NCBI GenBank assembly: GCA_039000515.1
Contig: JBCFYV010000012.1
Location: 44,609,535 to 44,673,534 of the forward strand
Length of the DNA stretch: 64,000 nucleotides
Origin: Timema cristinae
Taxonomy: Eukaryota; Arthropoda; Insecta; Phasmatodea; Timematidae
Direction: 5' to 3'
The notes beneath the pieces are model-generated. The model searched no databases. It was not told where the DNA came from and worked only from the letters and a program-made list of their open reading frames with translations. The position numbers and the translations under genes are program-made. Positions 45,531 to 56,807 of the stretch are shown here, piece by piece. Within the stretch, counting starts at the first letter, position 1; every line of letters starts with the position of its first letter.

Positions 45531-46600
45531 TACCTTACAGATAGAAAAAATATTGTGATCGTCAAAAAAATCTAAATTTAGATTTTGATGAATGTCGAAG
45601 TTTCATGACCCTCCCTAATCCGAAAAAGTGTTTTTTGCAATGCCGTATGCTTATATGTCTTACCTCGGACTAAATCCTAAACTATTTTACCAATTGTGCT
45701 AAAACTTGGTATCTAAGGTTTTCATAGGGTTGCCCTGAGAGGTTTTTGGAATTGGTTGTCTAACCTTAAAATTAAGGGTAGTATCCTTAAGCGCAAATGG
45801 ATAACAAATCGATTATATCAAAATCTGTTCTAACAAATTTGATAAAATTTTATTTCCAGGCATTGATCAATATTACAAATAAAATGGATAACTTCAATTT
45901 TTCGTCAAAATGAGTTTAGGGTTTACATAAGCAAAATGTTCATATCTCCGCAACTATTTGAGATAATAAATAACTTATCATTGCGAAATTGTGGCACTAT
46001 TAAATATAAAAAACTTTTAACTGAAATATATAGGCATATTTATAAAACTAATAGTTTTGAGATATTGGCAAATATATTAATACAATTTTGTGAGCTTTAA
46101 TTGTACAGAGATACTACTTAAGTTTTAACATAATAATTATTTGATGCCATATAGTAAGTAAGATAAAAAATCTTATGTTCTTTTTCTTTTAACCTCTTAG
46201 GGGAAGTGTTTGTACAGCAATGACCTAACTATCATTTTAGACTCAATAGTCAATACTTACCTTTTTTATTGATAAATTTATAAACGAGGAGTTTTAAAGC
46301 AATGTGATGACATGAAGATGTGCAACCCTTAATAAAATTTAAAAACTCTTAACCATAAGTCGAAATTTTAATAGGAAGTGTTGACCCTTGTTGACCCAAT
46401 ATTGATCTTTTTTAATTGTCCAAATATACAAATGAGAATTTAATTATTTAAAAATAAAATTTAAAACCGGGAGTCAAAAAATGTTTTATGTAAGTATAAC
46501 AAAATATTTGCTTGGGTTTGCTAGCCTATATTATTTAGTTTCAAACATATTATGAGTTTTAAGTAAATATCTCCATTTTTAAACAATGGAGCGAGAAAGT
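45531..46600 (-). mobile_element. R1 element with 11-bp terminal inverted repeats
   Basis: The best R1 copy, 1,070 bp. It begins ACTTTCTCGCT (45531-45541) and ends AGCGAGAAAGT (46590-46600), perfect 11-bp inverted termini. Internal order, in reverse, matches 4291-5870. No target duplication was clear and there is no coding capacity. Most likely a non-autonomous DNA transposon of unassigned family. Confidence 0.65.
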
Positions 46601-46624
46601 CCGTGAGGAGTTCCGTATCATTTA

Positions 46625-46885
46625 TTTTTAAATAGCGTCACATTTTACTACCCTTTCAGATAAACGCATTTGTAGGACAAATAGTTACATTAATGTGTTA
46701 GGGATTTTGAACGTTTATTTTAGAGGAATTGCACCCGCATTTTTGTGGAAGGACAGTAGAAAATCATTTAGGAAAAAACATTTTCAGTACACAAGACTGG
46801 GATCGAGCCCTCATCTACTCATCTTCGTCATTCTAGTCTATTGTGAGAATAACACCTGAAACTATGTGGTCATCTAATTGAGTAC
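46625..46885 (-). repeat. SINE2-type element
   Basis: Reversed tail A at 46629-46665 ('gcgtcacattttactaccct'), body 'gaggaattgcacccgcattt', 'aaatcatttaggaaaaaac', B-box-like 'gggatcgagccc' and head remnants to about 46885. Confidence 0.75.
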
Positions 46886-47409
46886 CTTACTCTTGATTAT
46901 GCCGCGTAGGCTAAGGGTGTTCATGTTTCCAAAAACGAGGGCAAGAAGAATATTTAATTTAATCAGATGGTTTCGCGTTTGATTCAAAGCGAAAATGAAA
47001 AATCCATATCCAAGCTGATAATGAAAAGATCTGAGTTGTGTTGTGTGTTTATCTTAAACTGAAGCAAGGATAGTTTTCTAATATTAAGAGCCGATCTCAA
47101 AACCATTTAGTTGAGAAATTTTGTACAAGATTAAGTTTGAACCAGAAAACGTTTTAAAGTACAGATTTTGCATTCTTCATTTGACCAAAACCAAATTTAT
47201 TATAGTTTGTTAGTTTTTTAAATAAGCTAAACGGTTTCTTTAGTCTACTGTTTTCTATAGGAGAACCCTGAAAACTGCACCATAATACAACGTCTGGTTC
47301 AAGATTTATGCTGTTACCTACCTAGGTCAGTTTCTTTCCGTGAAATGAGACGGGCTCTTAGATATAAACTTATGCAATAAAATGCAAGCTATATAACGTT
47401 AAGCCCTAC

Positions 47410-47690
47410 GTCTACATGTGAAACCCGCATCAGTACCTGCATGGTTAAAGGTTTCATGAGAGACTAGACTGCCGATTACGGGAAGGTCATGACTCGAATC
47501 CTTGTTGGGTGTAGTGATGGTGGTTTTTCCAAAATAATTTTCCTCTCTTTTTTCTCTGCGCAAATTAGGATACACTTCTTCTATTTTTAACCTTTCTCAT
47601 CAATAACTTTAACTCACTAGCTTAATTATTATGTATGTGCGTAACCTGATTAGGTAGTAGAACGCGCTGCTAAAAAAATATATATAAAGA
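47410..47690 (+). repeat. SINE2-type element
   Basis: 'gactcgaatccttg' (B box), 'tgatggtggtttttccaaaa', 'gcgcaaattaggatacactt', 'cactagcttaattatta', then tail A 'taggtagtagaacgcgctgc' and a short AT run. Confidence 0.75.
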
Positions 47691-47699
47691 AAAACATAT

Positions 47700-48000
47700 A
47701 GAAATAAAGATTATGTATACATTTTTTGTCCCTCTCTACAATTTTCAACAAATTTCAACCCAATTTTAAATGATTGTAAGAAGCAGATTAAATAAAGTTT
47801 TGTGTTAAATATTAAGTAAGAAGTCATATAAATTTTAAAATCACTTTCATTTAATGCTGTAAACAAGCTTTACTTGTATTTTTAACTCTCAATTGAATCA
47901 TATCTAAAGCCTCGTACACACCGGCGAGGGTAATGGCGAACCAAGTGCTGCCACATTCCAGCGAACCCGCAACAAAACCACGCGTATTTTCCCGATCCAT
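47700..48000. other. Unassigned sequence
   Basis: A more GC-rich patch at 47920-48000 resembles, in style only, the sequence that resumes at 48310 after the SINE1 insertion. Confidence 0.4.
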
Positions 48001-48003
48001 TCA

Positions 48004-48307
48004 ATGTAGGTATATTATTATTATTAGCACCACGTCTTACTACCCGTTCAGGTTATACGCACTTACGCTAATGTGTAATGTTAGGTGATTGTGAGATGAA
48101 ATTGAGTACCTACAGTTTAACGTGGAATCCGAACCACGTTGAAGGCCTGGCATTCCCCACATTCACAAGTTGTCTTGTCAGAGGTGAAGGAAGGGTTTGG
48201 TAATCAGATAAATCTGTGTCGGGACCGAGGATTGAACCCCAGACCCCAGTACAGAAGTCCGACACCTTACCCCTAGACCACCAGGTCACCAATGTATGTA
48301 GGTATAT
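48004..48307 (-). mobile_element. SINE1, full length
   Basis: Insert between ATGTAGGTATAT duplications (48004-48015, 48296-48307). Carries tail A, the SINE1 body and the tRNA-like head (reversed 'ccctagaccaccaggtcacc' at the end). A few point differences from 7789-8120. The minus-strand 90-codon frame over it is spurious. Confidence 0.9.
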
Positions 48308-48658
48308 CAACGAACCATCAATGAGAGGTGCGTGAACGTGTTTCAACAGTGTGGACGGGTAAGAGAACATTTCGACGAACATAGATTTTACCTCACCCTA
48401 GAAATGAGAAAGAAACGTTATTTTTAACGGTTCATAGAGTATAGTTCGAGGATTAAAAAAGGTACTGAAAACTGGCATATGAATCCTTAGTGGCAAGGAA
48501 ATGAAGGGTTACTGCTAATCTTTCTTGTACGGATATAGATTCTCTTAAAATCTTTTTTCTTTTTGTTATTTTTGGCCCAATTAAGTTCACAATTAAATCA
48601 TAATGATCAGAATGCAGTCTGGTAAAATTATGAAATTGGCTATATAGTTCTTGAGCTA

Positions 48659-48700
48659 TAGCTATAGCTATAGCTATAGCTATATAGCTATATAGTTCTT
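48659..48700. repeat. (GCTATA)n microsatellite
   Basis: Hexamer repeats of gctata/gctatata, partly palindromic because AGCT and TATA are self-complementary. Confidence 0.9.
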
Positions 48701-49459
48701 AGTAAGCTAACCCTGCCCCAGACATTAATTTACTACTATACAACTGACTTGGCCACATTTGTCTTCCCCCCCCCCCTCTTTGCTTCTTCAAGGGGAGATA
48801 GATGCAAATATAAGCGGCAGTCAATTATTTTTGATAGATATTCTCCTTGGGTCTGGATGATACTAATGGAAAACCAGCGAACTTAACACCCCACCACCTG
48901 CCAGAGTTCGCCGCAAAGTTCTGCGTATTGTTCGACTTACATTTCAGCGTACAGTTTACTGTTCGATACGTCATTATGCTCGCTGGTGTGTACGCAGCTT
49001 TAGAATCTCAAATGATGTGAATCATTAAGATTGTAACGGATTCCAAGGTGATGACTTTTAAAAATAATCACACAAAACATTACTTAGGATTAACCTGTTT
49101 TTTAGTATTTATAATTCCAAACATAAAATCGGGCGTGAAAATAACCGAGAGATATATTTAATTATTCCAAACAGCTTCAAGAATTTATTCTTCAATAGAC
49201 CCTGTGCATAAACTCACGTTCCTAAAACGATACGAAGTATTTTACTTTATTTTTTGGTTCATTATAAAAGCTTTTAAAATTAAAGATTAAGATCAAAGTG
49301 TATTCCAAACAATGATAACGTAAGCTAGAAATTTACAACCGGTTTTACTTACAAATATATCATCCAGGTGAGATTCTCTGCTTAACTGCATTACATTATG
49401 TAAGAGGAAGCTACAGACCAATTTTCATAGAAAGGGCCTTATCAGAAAGCTATTTTTTT

Positions 49460-49685
49460 TAGCCCCGTATCTTACTATCTGTTAAGATTGTACTCTTATG
49501 TACTAATTACGCTAATGAGTATAGGAAGGATTATGTAGGAGGAAATATACCCACACTTGCATCTAGGAAAGGTGTAAATACATTTTGGGAAGACCCGACT
49601 ATGATTTGAACCCTAAAATCCCTGTCATCAATGGTATAGTATATTGAGAGAGTGACACCTTAGACCATGCCTCAACTGAGGTAGG
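49460..49685 (-). repeat. SINE2-type element
   Basis: Reversed tail A 'agccccgtatcttactatct', 'actaattacgctaatgagta', body 'aggaggaaatatacccacac', reversed B-box-like 'atgatttgaaccct', and head remnant. Confidence 0.75.
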
Positions 49686-49799
49686 TGATAGCTAAAATGC
49701 TTATTACATCTATTTCCACGTGTTTTAGAACTCCAACTCATGTGAGATGCAGTTGTCAATATGTAAAATAGTATTTTTAATTTCAATTTATTAGAGGGT

Positions 49800-50035
49800 T
49801 TTAATGTCAATTTCTAAGCAGACTGATTATATCAGCACGCGACAGATGTATTAACTTAAATCTAGAACATTCACAATCCCTTGCCCTAGGCTATTAATTT
49901 ATCATTGTGAAATTGTAAATCCACATTCTACCAGTGACAAATTTTTCGGCCATGTCAGGAATCGAACACGGGACCCTTAGTTAATTCAGTAGACACACGC
50001 TACCGACCGAGCCAAGGTCATGGTCCTATAGGATG
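49800..50035 (-). mobile_element. SINE4 with tail B
   Basis: On the minus strand: tRNA-like head ending near 50030 ('ccttggctcggtcggtagcg', 'tgtgtctactgaatt'), B box 'gtgttcgattcctg', body 'ccgaaaaatttgtcactggt', 'agaatgtggattta', 'ttcacaatgata', and 3' tail B 'gtgctgatataatcagtctg', 'cttagaaattg'. Parallels the copy at 51055-51290. Confidence 0.8.
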
Positions 50036-50144
50036 AAACCTTAATTTAATAAAGTGTGTAGAAATTGTGGAAACACCACAGTGGTAAATAAAATTAGAAA
50101 AACAATCTCCAATGACCTTTTTTGGTGGTGTCAATCTCATGATA

Positions 50145-50350
50145 GACAAGATCGCCAATGATAGGGAGATCAGGGTTTGAATACCGTGGGAGGGGGGGAT
50201 ATGAAGGTGAATTTTCCTAAATGGTTTTACACTCTACCTTCACACAAATGTGGGTACAATCCTTCTCAATTCAACTTTCCTCATCCATAACTTATTAGCG
50301 TAATTGTTACAGTAGCGCGGTATAACCTTAAAAGTTAGTGATAAAAATCA
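50145..50350 (+). repeat. SINE2-type element
   Basis: 'cagggtttgaataccg' (B box), 'gaattttcctaaatggtttt', 'acacaaatgtgggtacaat', 'cttattagcgtaattgttac', then decayed tail A. Confidence 0.7.
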
Positions 50351-50451
50351 AACGTCCAATCTAATCAAACGAGAATCAAACTTCAGCCTAATTGTAGCCA
50401 GCATTACAGTTTGTTCCAGGTCCGATGCCTTAAGCCACCACGTGATCACCG

Positions 50452-50459
50452 ATATTTAA

Positions 50460-50520
<61 letters not shown>

Positions 50521-50645
50521 GCACCGCGTCTTACTACCCATTCGGGTTATACGCACTTACGCTAATGTGTAATGGTAGGTTGATTGTGAGATGAAATGAA
50601 GGACCTACAGTTTAACGTGGAATCCAAACCACGGTATATTTAAAT
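50452..50645 (-). mobile_element. SINE1, 5'-truncated, with target duplication
   Basis: Insert 50462-50635 between exact ATATTTAAAT repeats (50452-50461, 50636-50645). Contains a (ATT)n run of about 60 bp, tail A and the first part of the SINE1 body up to 'tggaatccaaaccacgg'; the tRNA head is missing. Confidence 0.92.
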
Positions 50646-50654
50646 ATTTTAAAT

Positions 50655-51050
50655 AAACTAAACGTGAATAAATCTTTTGGACTCTTTAACTTTTTTCTAA
50701 ATTTAAAATTATTATTGAAATTCTAACACCTAGAAATTCATCAATTTAAAAAAATTTGAGTACATTTTAAATTAGATTAATTAACAACTCAAACAAGTTT
50801 TCTATTCAGTCATTTATTAGGATTATACGCATATACAGGCTGTATCTTAATATGTGCTACCCACTTCAGTGGTGGATAGGGGACACTAAAACAATTGAAA
50901 TAGATAATGTAAATATGTGTCCCATTTGACCTTCTTTCCCATTTACGGCCAACGGTTTGTATACCATACTTGATAAATCTAGACTCTCGGCCTGTTGACT
51001 AGGTATTTCTGTTTGTTCTATTGACTAGAGCAAACATTTCATTTTTTTCA
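50655..51050. other. Unassigned sequence
   Basis: No recognised repeat or gene. Confidence 0.45.
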
Positions 51051-51054
51051 TTTA

Positions 51055-51290
51055 TTTGAGGTATTTAACTTTACACTTTCAGAACCAAATGATTATATCA
51101 GCAAACGACTTATAATCGATTTTAAATCTAGACTAAACACATCATCCAGCATCCAGGTATTAGTTCATCATTGTGAAAGGGGAGACCCACATTTTACCAA
51201 TGGTAATTTTTCGGCAATGTCGGGAATCGAATCCGGGACACTTAACTCAGTAGACACACACGCCACCGACTGAGTTAAGGTGTCGGGAAG
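51055..51290 (-). mobile_element. SINE4 with tail B, well preserved
   Basis: Minus strand: head 'ccttaactcagtcggtggcg', 'tgtgtctactgagttaa', B box 'ccggattcgattcccg', body 'ccgaaaaattaccattggta', 'aaatgtgggtctcccc', 'ttcacaatgatgaacta', then tail B 'gctgatataatcatttggtt', 'ctgaaagtgtaaagttaaat', 'acctc'. Confidence 0.85.
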
Positions 51291-51559
51291 AATCAATACA
51301 TGATAATTTTGAAAGAGTGTGGCATTCTATGACATGATAACTGCAGGTTTAAATTCAGGTGAAAGGTGCTCATTTTGGGCACTCTCTATCATGGCAGGTC
51401 CTCATTGCTGGAGTACAAACATGACTATAACTCAGATATAAGGCCAAATTGGACAAAAGTTTATATTAACTTTTTTCATTGTTTTTATGTATCCTGTCCA
51501 CTGCTTGAGTGGGTCCCACATGTTAAGGTACAACTGTGTATTAAGAACATCGTCCACCT

Positions 51560-52135
51560 GTGACGTCACGTCTGATCAAAATAGGATTTCTTGTGTTAGT
51601 GAATTTACTCTTTATTTAGCTAGTTTTAAAGATTTAATGTTGAAACAAAAATAATAGATTCTTAAATAATTCTAAAAATTGTCCTACAGTGTCAAAAAAT
51701 TATTATTTGTATCTATTAGTAGTTTTTTTGTAAACATTTTTTTTTATAAATCCTCTACAAATTAGGCTATTTGGCTTGGTCGCGAAAATGGTCTGTAGGA
51801 ATCTTCCTGCCAGGATGTATATTAAAAAGCCTGTGGTAACATATTTCTATCTAGAATAGAAAACAATATAAAGGTAAAATTAAAAAACAAGTCAATGTTT
51901 TCAAAGAGGAAATATTAAAGTGACAGTGTAAACTCGTCAAATGAAGAGGGAAAGGGTGATCAGAACATAGATAAGAGCCCTCTCAGGGTGAATTTCTCAT
52001 TTTCTTCCTTCTCTTTCCATTTCGTACATTGGCATCAAAGCGTGATAGTGCTTAAGCTGATTAGGTGCGTCAAGTTAATATGCAACCCACTTCACAAAAT
52101 ATATTCGGAATCTCCAAGTAGGCAGCGTTGTTAAT
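51560..52135 (+). repeat. Dispersed repeat R2, copy b
   Basis: Direct copy of 42785-43345 with moderate divergence throughout, including the closing 'atctccaagtaggcagcgtt'. No shared terminal inverted repeats noticed. Confidence 0.75.
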
Positions 52136-52144
52136 TAACACTTA

Positions 52145-52345
52145 TGTGGTGGGATGAGTAAGGTAGTATTCAGAGTAAATATAGACTCATTTGCGTGGAG
52201 AAAGAGGGAGAAACCTTTTAAGAAAAACCACCCTAAGCTCACCCAAATGAAATGCAATACCCGATCTCATCGTCATCGGCAGTCAAAGGTCTATATGATG
52301 AAAGCTAGCCTTAGACCATTCGACCACTGAAGCGGGTAACAACTC
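52145..52345 (-). repeat. SINE2-type element lacking tail A
   Basis: Reversed body 'atagactcatttgcgtggag', 'aaaccttttaagaaaaacca', a B-box remnant near 'aatgcaatacccgatctc', and head to 'gaccattcgaccactgaagc'. Confidence 0.7.
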
Positions 52346-52364
52346 AATAAAAGGACTCTGCCTC

Positions 52365-52510
52365 AAAATATAAGTGAAGATCGACCCTGGGCACGGGACA
52401 ATTCCTAGATAGCTCAGTGATTAGAGCATTGGCGTACTACGCCAAACGTCCTGGGTTCGATTCCCGTGTCCAGGTGTCATTTTTCAATTTTCAGAATATG
52501 ATATCTTGAT
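52365..52510 (+). mobile_element. SINE3 reference copy
   Basis: 'gactctgcctcaaaatataa', then 'agatagctcagtgattagag' (A box), 'cattggcgtactacgccaaa', B box 'gggttcgattcccgtg', then 'cattttcaattttcagaat'-like 3' region. The tRNA-like part is good enough to be mistaken for a gene, but its flanks recur at 12080. Confidence 0.75.
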
Positions 52511-52519
52511 ATATAATTC

Positions 52520-53085
52520 CTCAATAAAAAGCATAAATAATAGTTTCGGCTATTTTATTCTTCACTAAAAGGAGATAAGAGATAATAATGAAACTAAAAC
52601 GAAATTAAACCAACAGTGAACAGTGGTCTGCGGAAAACAACATCTAGTGCTGCTGGCAGGGTTCCGAACCAAGTCAAAACACGACGTCGTTGTCCCTAGA
52701 AGTAGTCATGTCTGCTGACGTCATCCACTAGATGAGTAACATCGCCCGGCATACTAAGACTATGGAGCATTCATTGGAGGTATTTAGTAATTGGATCTAT
52801 AGAATAAGATAGTATGTATTTAGATAAGATCTATTAATATCAAAGAAAGTAATTACAAAGAAGAATGAGTTATAAATAGTTCGAGGCTAGACAATTGCCC
52901 TTGTTTGACAACTTCTACACCAACATAATATTTATAATATGAAGTGTATAATATAATAACTAATAATATCAATAATACTTTAAAATGCTACAAAGAATAA
53001 TATTCGAAAATTTGTTTGTTAAATTTATAGACTGTTTTACGTGTACCGTATATTCATACTAATAGCCTTGACCTTTATCATCTTG
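52520..53085. other. Unassigned sequence
   Basis: A moderately GC-rich segment at 52610-52760 has no recognised match in the window; the rest is AT-rich. Confidence 0.4.
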
Positions 53086-53089
53086 ATAT

Positions 53090-53663
53090 AAAGTCCTCGC
53101 GCTCAGGAGCCGATTTTCGTGGGCTCATACTCAGCCGGGATTGACGGATTTTTATTACGTGATAAAAACTCATAGCACAACTTCCTTCGGAGGGGAAGTA
53201 AAGCCTTCGGACCCGTGTCGGTTGTGAAATGTAAGAGAGCTCTGGAATGTACATGAAAAAATATACTTACTTAGCACCGTATCTTATAAGCTTAAGTACT
53301 AAATACGCTAATTAGCTAGGAGTTTGGAAGGTTTAATATAGAGGAAGTGAACCCGCATTTGCGTGGGGGAGTGGAAAACCATTTAGGAAAATACCTTCAG
53401 TTCACCCGAGTGATATTTGAACCTTGATCTACCAATCCTTGGTAGTCTATCTCAACACAAAACTAGTACTTAACTAACTACGCCACTGAGACGAATTGCG
53501 TGAAAATACCTATCCGGCAAAATTAGTTTGCCCTTTCGTGCTTGCTCATAGAAATTCAATAAGGAAGGCAATGGGAAGCCACACAAACTTCCTTAACTCC
53601 CCTAGTACCAGAGGCAGCATTAACCAGTCTAAGGGTTCCGGTTGGATAGAAATCACATCAAAC
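53090..53663 (+). mobile_element. SINE5 split by a nested SINE2
   Basis: The 5' part (53090-53260) has 'gggattgacggatttttatt', 'catagcacaacttccttcgg', 'aggggaagtaaagcc' and 'aatgtaagagagctctggaa'. The 3' part (53510-53663) has 'atccggcaaaattagtttgc', 'gcttgctcatagaaattcaa', 'gggaagccacacaaac' and 'gaaatcacatcaaacc'. The intact order is seen at 17455-17872 (minus). The interruption is a SINE2. Confidence 0.8.
53262..53512 (-). mobile_element. SINE2 nested in SINE5
   Basis: Reversed tail A 'ttagcaccgtatcttataag', 'gtactaaatacgctaat', body 'gaagtgaacccgcatttgcg', B-box remnant 'atatttgaaccttgatc', head 'cgccactgagacg'. Similar short sequences ('tgaaaaaatac' and 'tgaaaatac') at the two edges look like a decayed target duplication. 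Confidence 0.8.
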
Positions 53664-53778
53664 CAAAGTTAAGGTTGTTAAATTAAAAGGATGAAATGTT
53701 AATTTGGAGTAAAGTACAGTTTAAAGGAAATGTATCTGTAGGTGCGAGGAATAAAATGTGCAGACAATATAGGCGAGC

Positions 53779-53796
53779 GGGGGGGGGGGGGGGGGA
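53779..53796 (+). repeat. Poly(G) run
   Basis: About 18 consecutive G. Prone to slippage and sequencing error. Confidence 0.9.
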
Positions 53797-53799
53797 TTC

Positions 53800-54235
53800 A
53801 TTGCACTCAGATGGAACCATCCCAGAAGAAACCTGACAAATGTTGAGAAATTCCCCCTCCCCTTCATCTCTCACATTACACCCGGCATAATTCTAATAAG
53901 CACCTCACCATCACCGGCAATCCATTATATTGAGAGTTTGACTCTTTAGAAAGCATATTTAAACAGTAATAAAGTGAATACTTTCTATTTGTGTTACCAG
54001 GTGTTTTATTTCGTCAACTATTTGAATATTGTTTGTGAAAGTAATCTAATACGAATGAAATAATAGTGTTAATATATTACATATAAACGTGACACTTAGT
54101 AAAATCAACTAACACCTGAAGATTAACAAAAAGTCAGCCCTTCACTATACGTTCTTGCATACCTTCTTGGGAGTTTGAAGATTTCTTAAGAGCACCGAAT
54201 AGGTTTGCTCTTCCTTATGATAAATAACCATTAAA
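53800..54235. other. Unassigned sequence
   Basis: A possible short SINE5-like block at 54140-54215 ('ataccttcttgggagtttga'); otherwise nothing. Confidence 0.4.
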
Positions 54236-54239
54236 TATA

Positions 54240-54355
54240 GCCCTGAGGATGGGACAGAACAAGATAAGTATTTGGTACCGTGGTAGAGCATTGCCGCGCT
54301 AAGCCAAATGCCTCAGATTCGATTCCCGTGCCCAGGTGTCATATTTTAACATAAT
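54240..54355 (+). repeat. SINE3-type element
   Basis: 'ggtaccgtggtagagcattg', 'ccgcgctaagccaaatgcc' and B box 'cagattcgattcccgtg', followed by 'cccaggtgtcat', matching 52365-52510. Confidence 0.6.
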
Positions 54356-54489
54356 GTTGTAATAATTTCATTTAATAAGCTGAACATAATTCGAGACCAG
54401 AAAGAAATATAAAATACTTTATTTACAAATATTGTATTTTATAGTTTTAAAAACCTTTAAGAAAGGTATATTTAATAATGGTAATTTTT

Positions 54490-54725
54490 TTAAATGTTTT
54501 AATCCGACACCTTAGCTCAAATGGTAGCGTATCTGCCTACTGAGCTAAGGATCCCTGGTTCTTTTCCCTGCATGGTTAAAAAAATGTATAATTGGTGAAA
54601 TATAGATTTACTCTTCCGCAGTGATGAATTAATGGGCGAGGGCTGGATGTTGTGCCTGTCCTGGTCTTAAGTTAGATATGAGGCATATGAAGCTACGACA
54701 GGTCTAGCAGGCCGGTAGTGAAAAT
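54490..54725 (+). repeat. SINE4-type element, plus strand
   Basis: 'ccgacaccttagctcaaatg', 'gtagcgtatctgcctac', B-box remnant 'ccctggttcttttccct', then 'tgatgaattaatgggcga' as in SINE4 bodies. The 3' end ('gcaggccggtag') differs and tail B is not seen. Confidence 0.6.
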
Positions 54726-54924
54726 AAATGGCTTGAATAGAAAAAGTGACCCATGCTAAAGGCGGGAAACAGTAATGGATTAAAAACATTTTATTTTATA
54801 TCAGGTGTATTTAATAAAAAAAAACATAAATAATGTTATGAACATGTATACACTGTAAGTATTTTATACATCTTAGTATTTAAAATACTCGTAAACATGG
54901 TCTGACTCAAATAAATTGTTGAAT

Positions 54925-55125
54925 GGTTTAAGGCATTACTCTCACAAAAGACCTAACTGTTGACGACATTGATGTTTGAATCCTGGTCGAGTATACTGAG
55001 GGTTTTTTCTAAATAGTTTTACACTCTCCCTCCCCACAAATTCGAGTATATTTTATCTAATTTCAACCTACCTCATTCCCAACACATAAGCGTAACAGGT
55101 AATATATACAACGCTAAAATTGATT
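54925..55125 (+). repeat. SINE2-type element, decayed
   Basis: 'gatgtttgaatcctggtcga', 'gggttttttctaaatagttt', 'acactctccctccccacaaa', 'acacataagcgtaacaggta', then 'caacgctaaaat' as a tail-A trace. Confidence 0.65.
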
Positions 55126-55143
55126 ATACTATATTATGGGTAA

Positions 55144-55898
55144 ATTAGAGTATAGAGAAACTCTCAAATATTCTTAAAAAACTACTTAAACATTAAAAAG
55201 TTAAAATATATATTTAATGTTACTTTTAACAATCGAGTAAAATCAAAACTTAAATTACTATCCTAAGATAACAAAAAAAATTCATCTAATAATAAATAAA
55301 AAATATAACATATAAAATAGTTTTTAAAAAAGAAAGCTGTAATAATTATGTAGTGATGTAGAGGCACACCTTGCTAGCTCGCAGGTCGCACGCGCTACGG
55401 CAGGTGCAAATGACCCGTCTGAGCACCACCGGATGTTCGTTCACCCTGTCCAAATTTTACCTCGGTCCTGACAGACCACCTTGCTCTTTTTTTATCATTA
55501 TCTTTTTATCTTTTATACCCTACCAAGCCGCCGCCGTCGACGCAATGTATTTTGTCCCAGGTAACAAGTAAACAAATAGTGGGTAGGTTCAAGAAACTCA
55601 TTAGATCCTGGCGCAGCGGCCAACAGTGGGGCATGTAAAGGAGCATGGGGGGGATTAGAAGGGGGGCTGCACATATAAATGATTGATCTTCTCAGGGATC
55701 ACACACAGTGATGGTATTAAGAAATCATCCAGATACACTATTAGAGAACGTTAGTACATTCGACTTGACAAACATTTGTCTCACATTGTGTTCCTATACT
55801 TCAATATATTTACTGATATCATCATTCATTATTATTTTTAACACATCTTACTTTCCATCCAACCCATCTGTATATTTACACTCTCCGACATGACTGCA

Positions 55899-55960
<62 letters not shown>

Positions 55961-56714
55961 CAGTCATGTCGGAGAGTGTAAATATACAGATGGGTTGGAT
56001 GGAAAGTAAGATGTGTTAAAAATAATAATGAATGATGATATCAGTAAATATATTGAAGTATAGGAACACAATGTGAAACAAATGTTTGTCAAGTCGAATG
56101 TACTAACGTTCTCTAATAGTGTATCTGGATGATTTCTTAATACCATCACTGTGTGTGATCCCTGAGAAGATCAATCATTTATATGTGCAGCCCCCCTTCT
56201 AATCCCCCCCATGCTCCTTTACATGCCCCACTGTTGGCCGCTGCGCCAGGATCTAATGAGTTTCTTGAACCTACCCACTATTTGTTTACTTGTTACCTGG
56301 GACAAAATACATTGCGTCGACGGCGGCGGCTTGGTAGGGTATAAAAGATAAAAAGATAATGATAAAAAAAGAGCAAGGTGGTCTGTCAGGACCGAGGTAA
56401 AATTTGGACAGGGTGAACGAACATCCGGTGGTGCTCAGACGGGTCATTTGCACCTGCCGTAGCGCGTGCGACCTGCGAGCTAGCAAGGTGTGCCTCTACA
56501 TCACTACATAATTATTACAGCTTTCTTTTTTAAAAACTATTTTATATGTTATATTTTTTATTTATTATTAGATGAATTTTTTTTGTTATCTTAGGATAGT
56601 AATTTAAGTTTTTGATTTTACTCGATTGTTAAAAGTAACATTAAATATATATTTTAACTTTTTAATGTTTAAGTAGTTTTTTAAGAATATTTGAGAGTTT
56701 CTCTATACTTCTAA
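55144..56714. repeat. Giant near-perfect palindrome with (TA)n centre
   Basis: The left arm (55144-55902) and right arm (55955-56714) are inverted copies about 757 bp long, centred at 55928.5 on a (TA)n tract. I found only two arm differences by eye: a C/T at about 55778 and a one-base A/T-run difference near 55245. Consequently the same 66- and 61-codon frames appear in both arms (55371-55571 and 56286-56486; 55708-55893 and 55964-56149), with one residue changed. The arms contain a relatively GC-rich segment unlike their flanks. Not recognised as a known transposon. Confidence 0.93.
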
Positions 56715-56728
56715 TTCTCTATACTTCT

Positions 56729-56763
56729 AGTTGTGTTATATGTATAGAACTTAATGTTTTGAG

Positions 56764-56807
<44 letters not shown>

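Noticed and set aside
52410..52480. Possible functional tRNA gene
   Set aside because: Good A and B boxes, but imperfect stems and SINE3 flanks shared with 12080; no terminator arrangement typical of a gene.
55371..55571. 66-codon frame with a hydrophobic segment, present in both palindrome arms
   Set aside because: Duplicated only because of the palindrome; no recognised domain. Kept as a possible captured exon in the findings, not as a gene.
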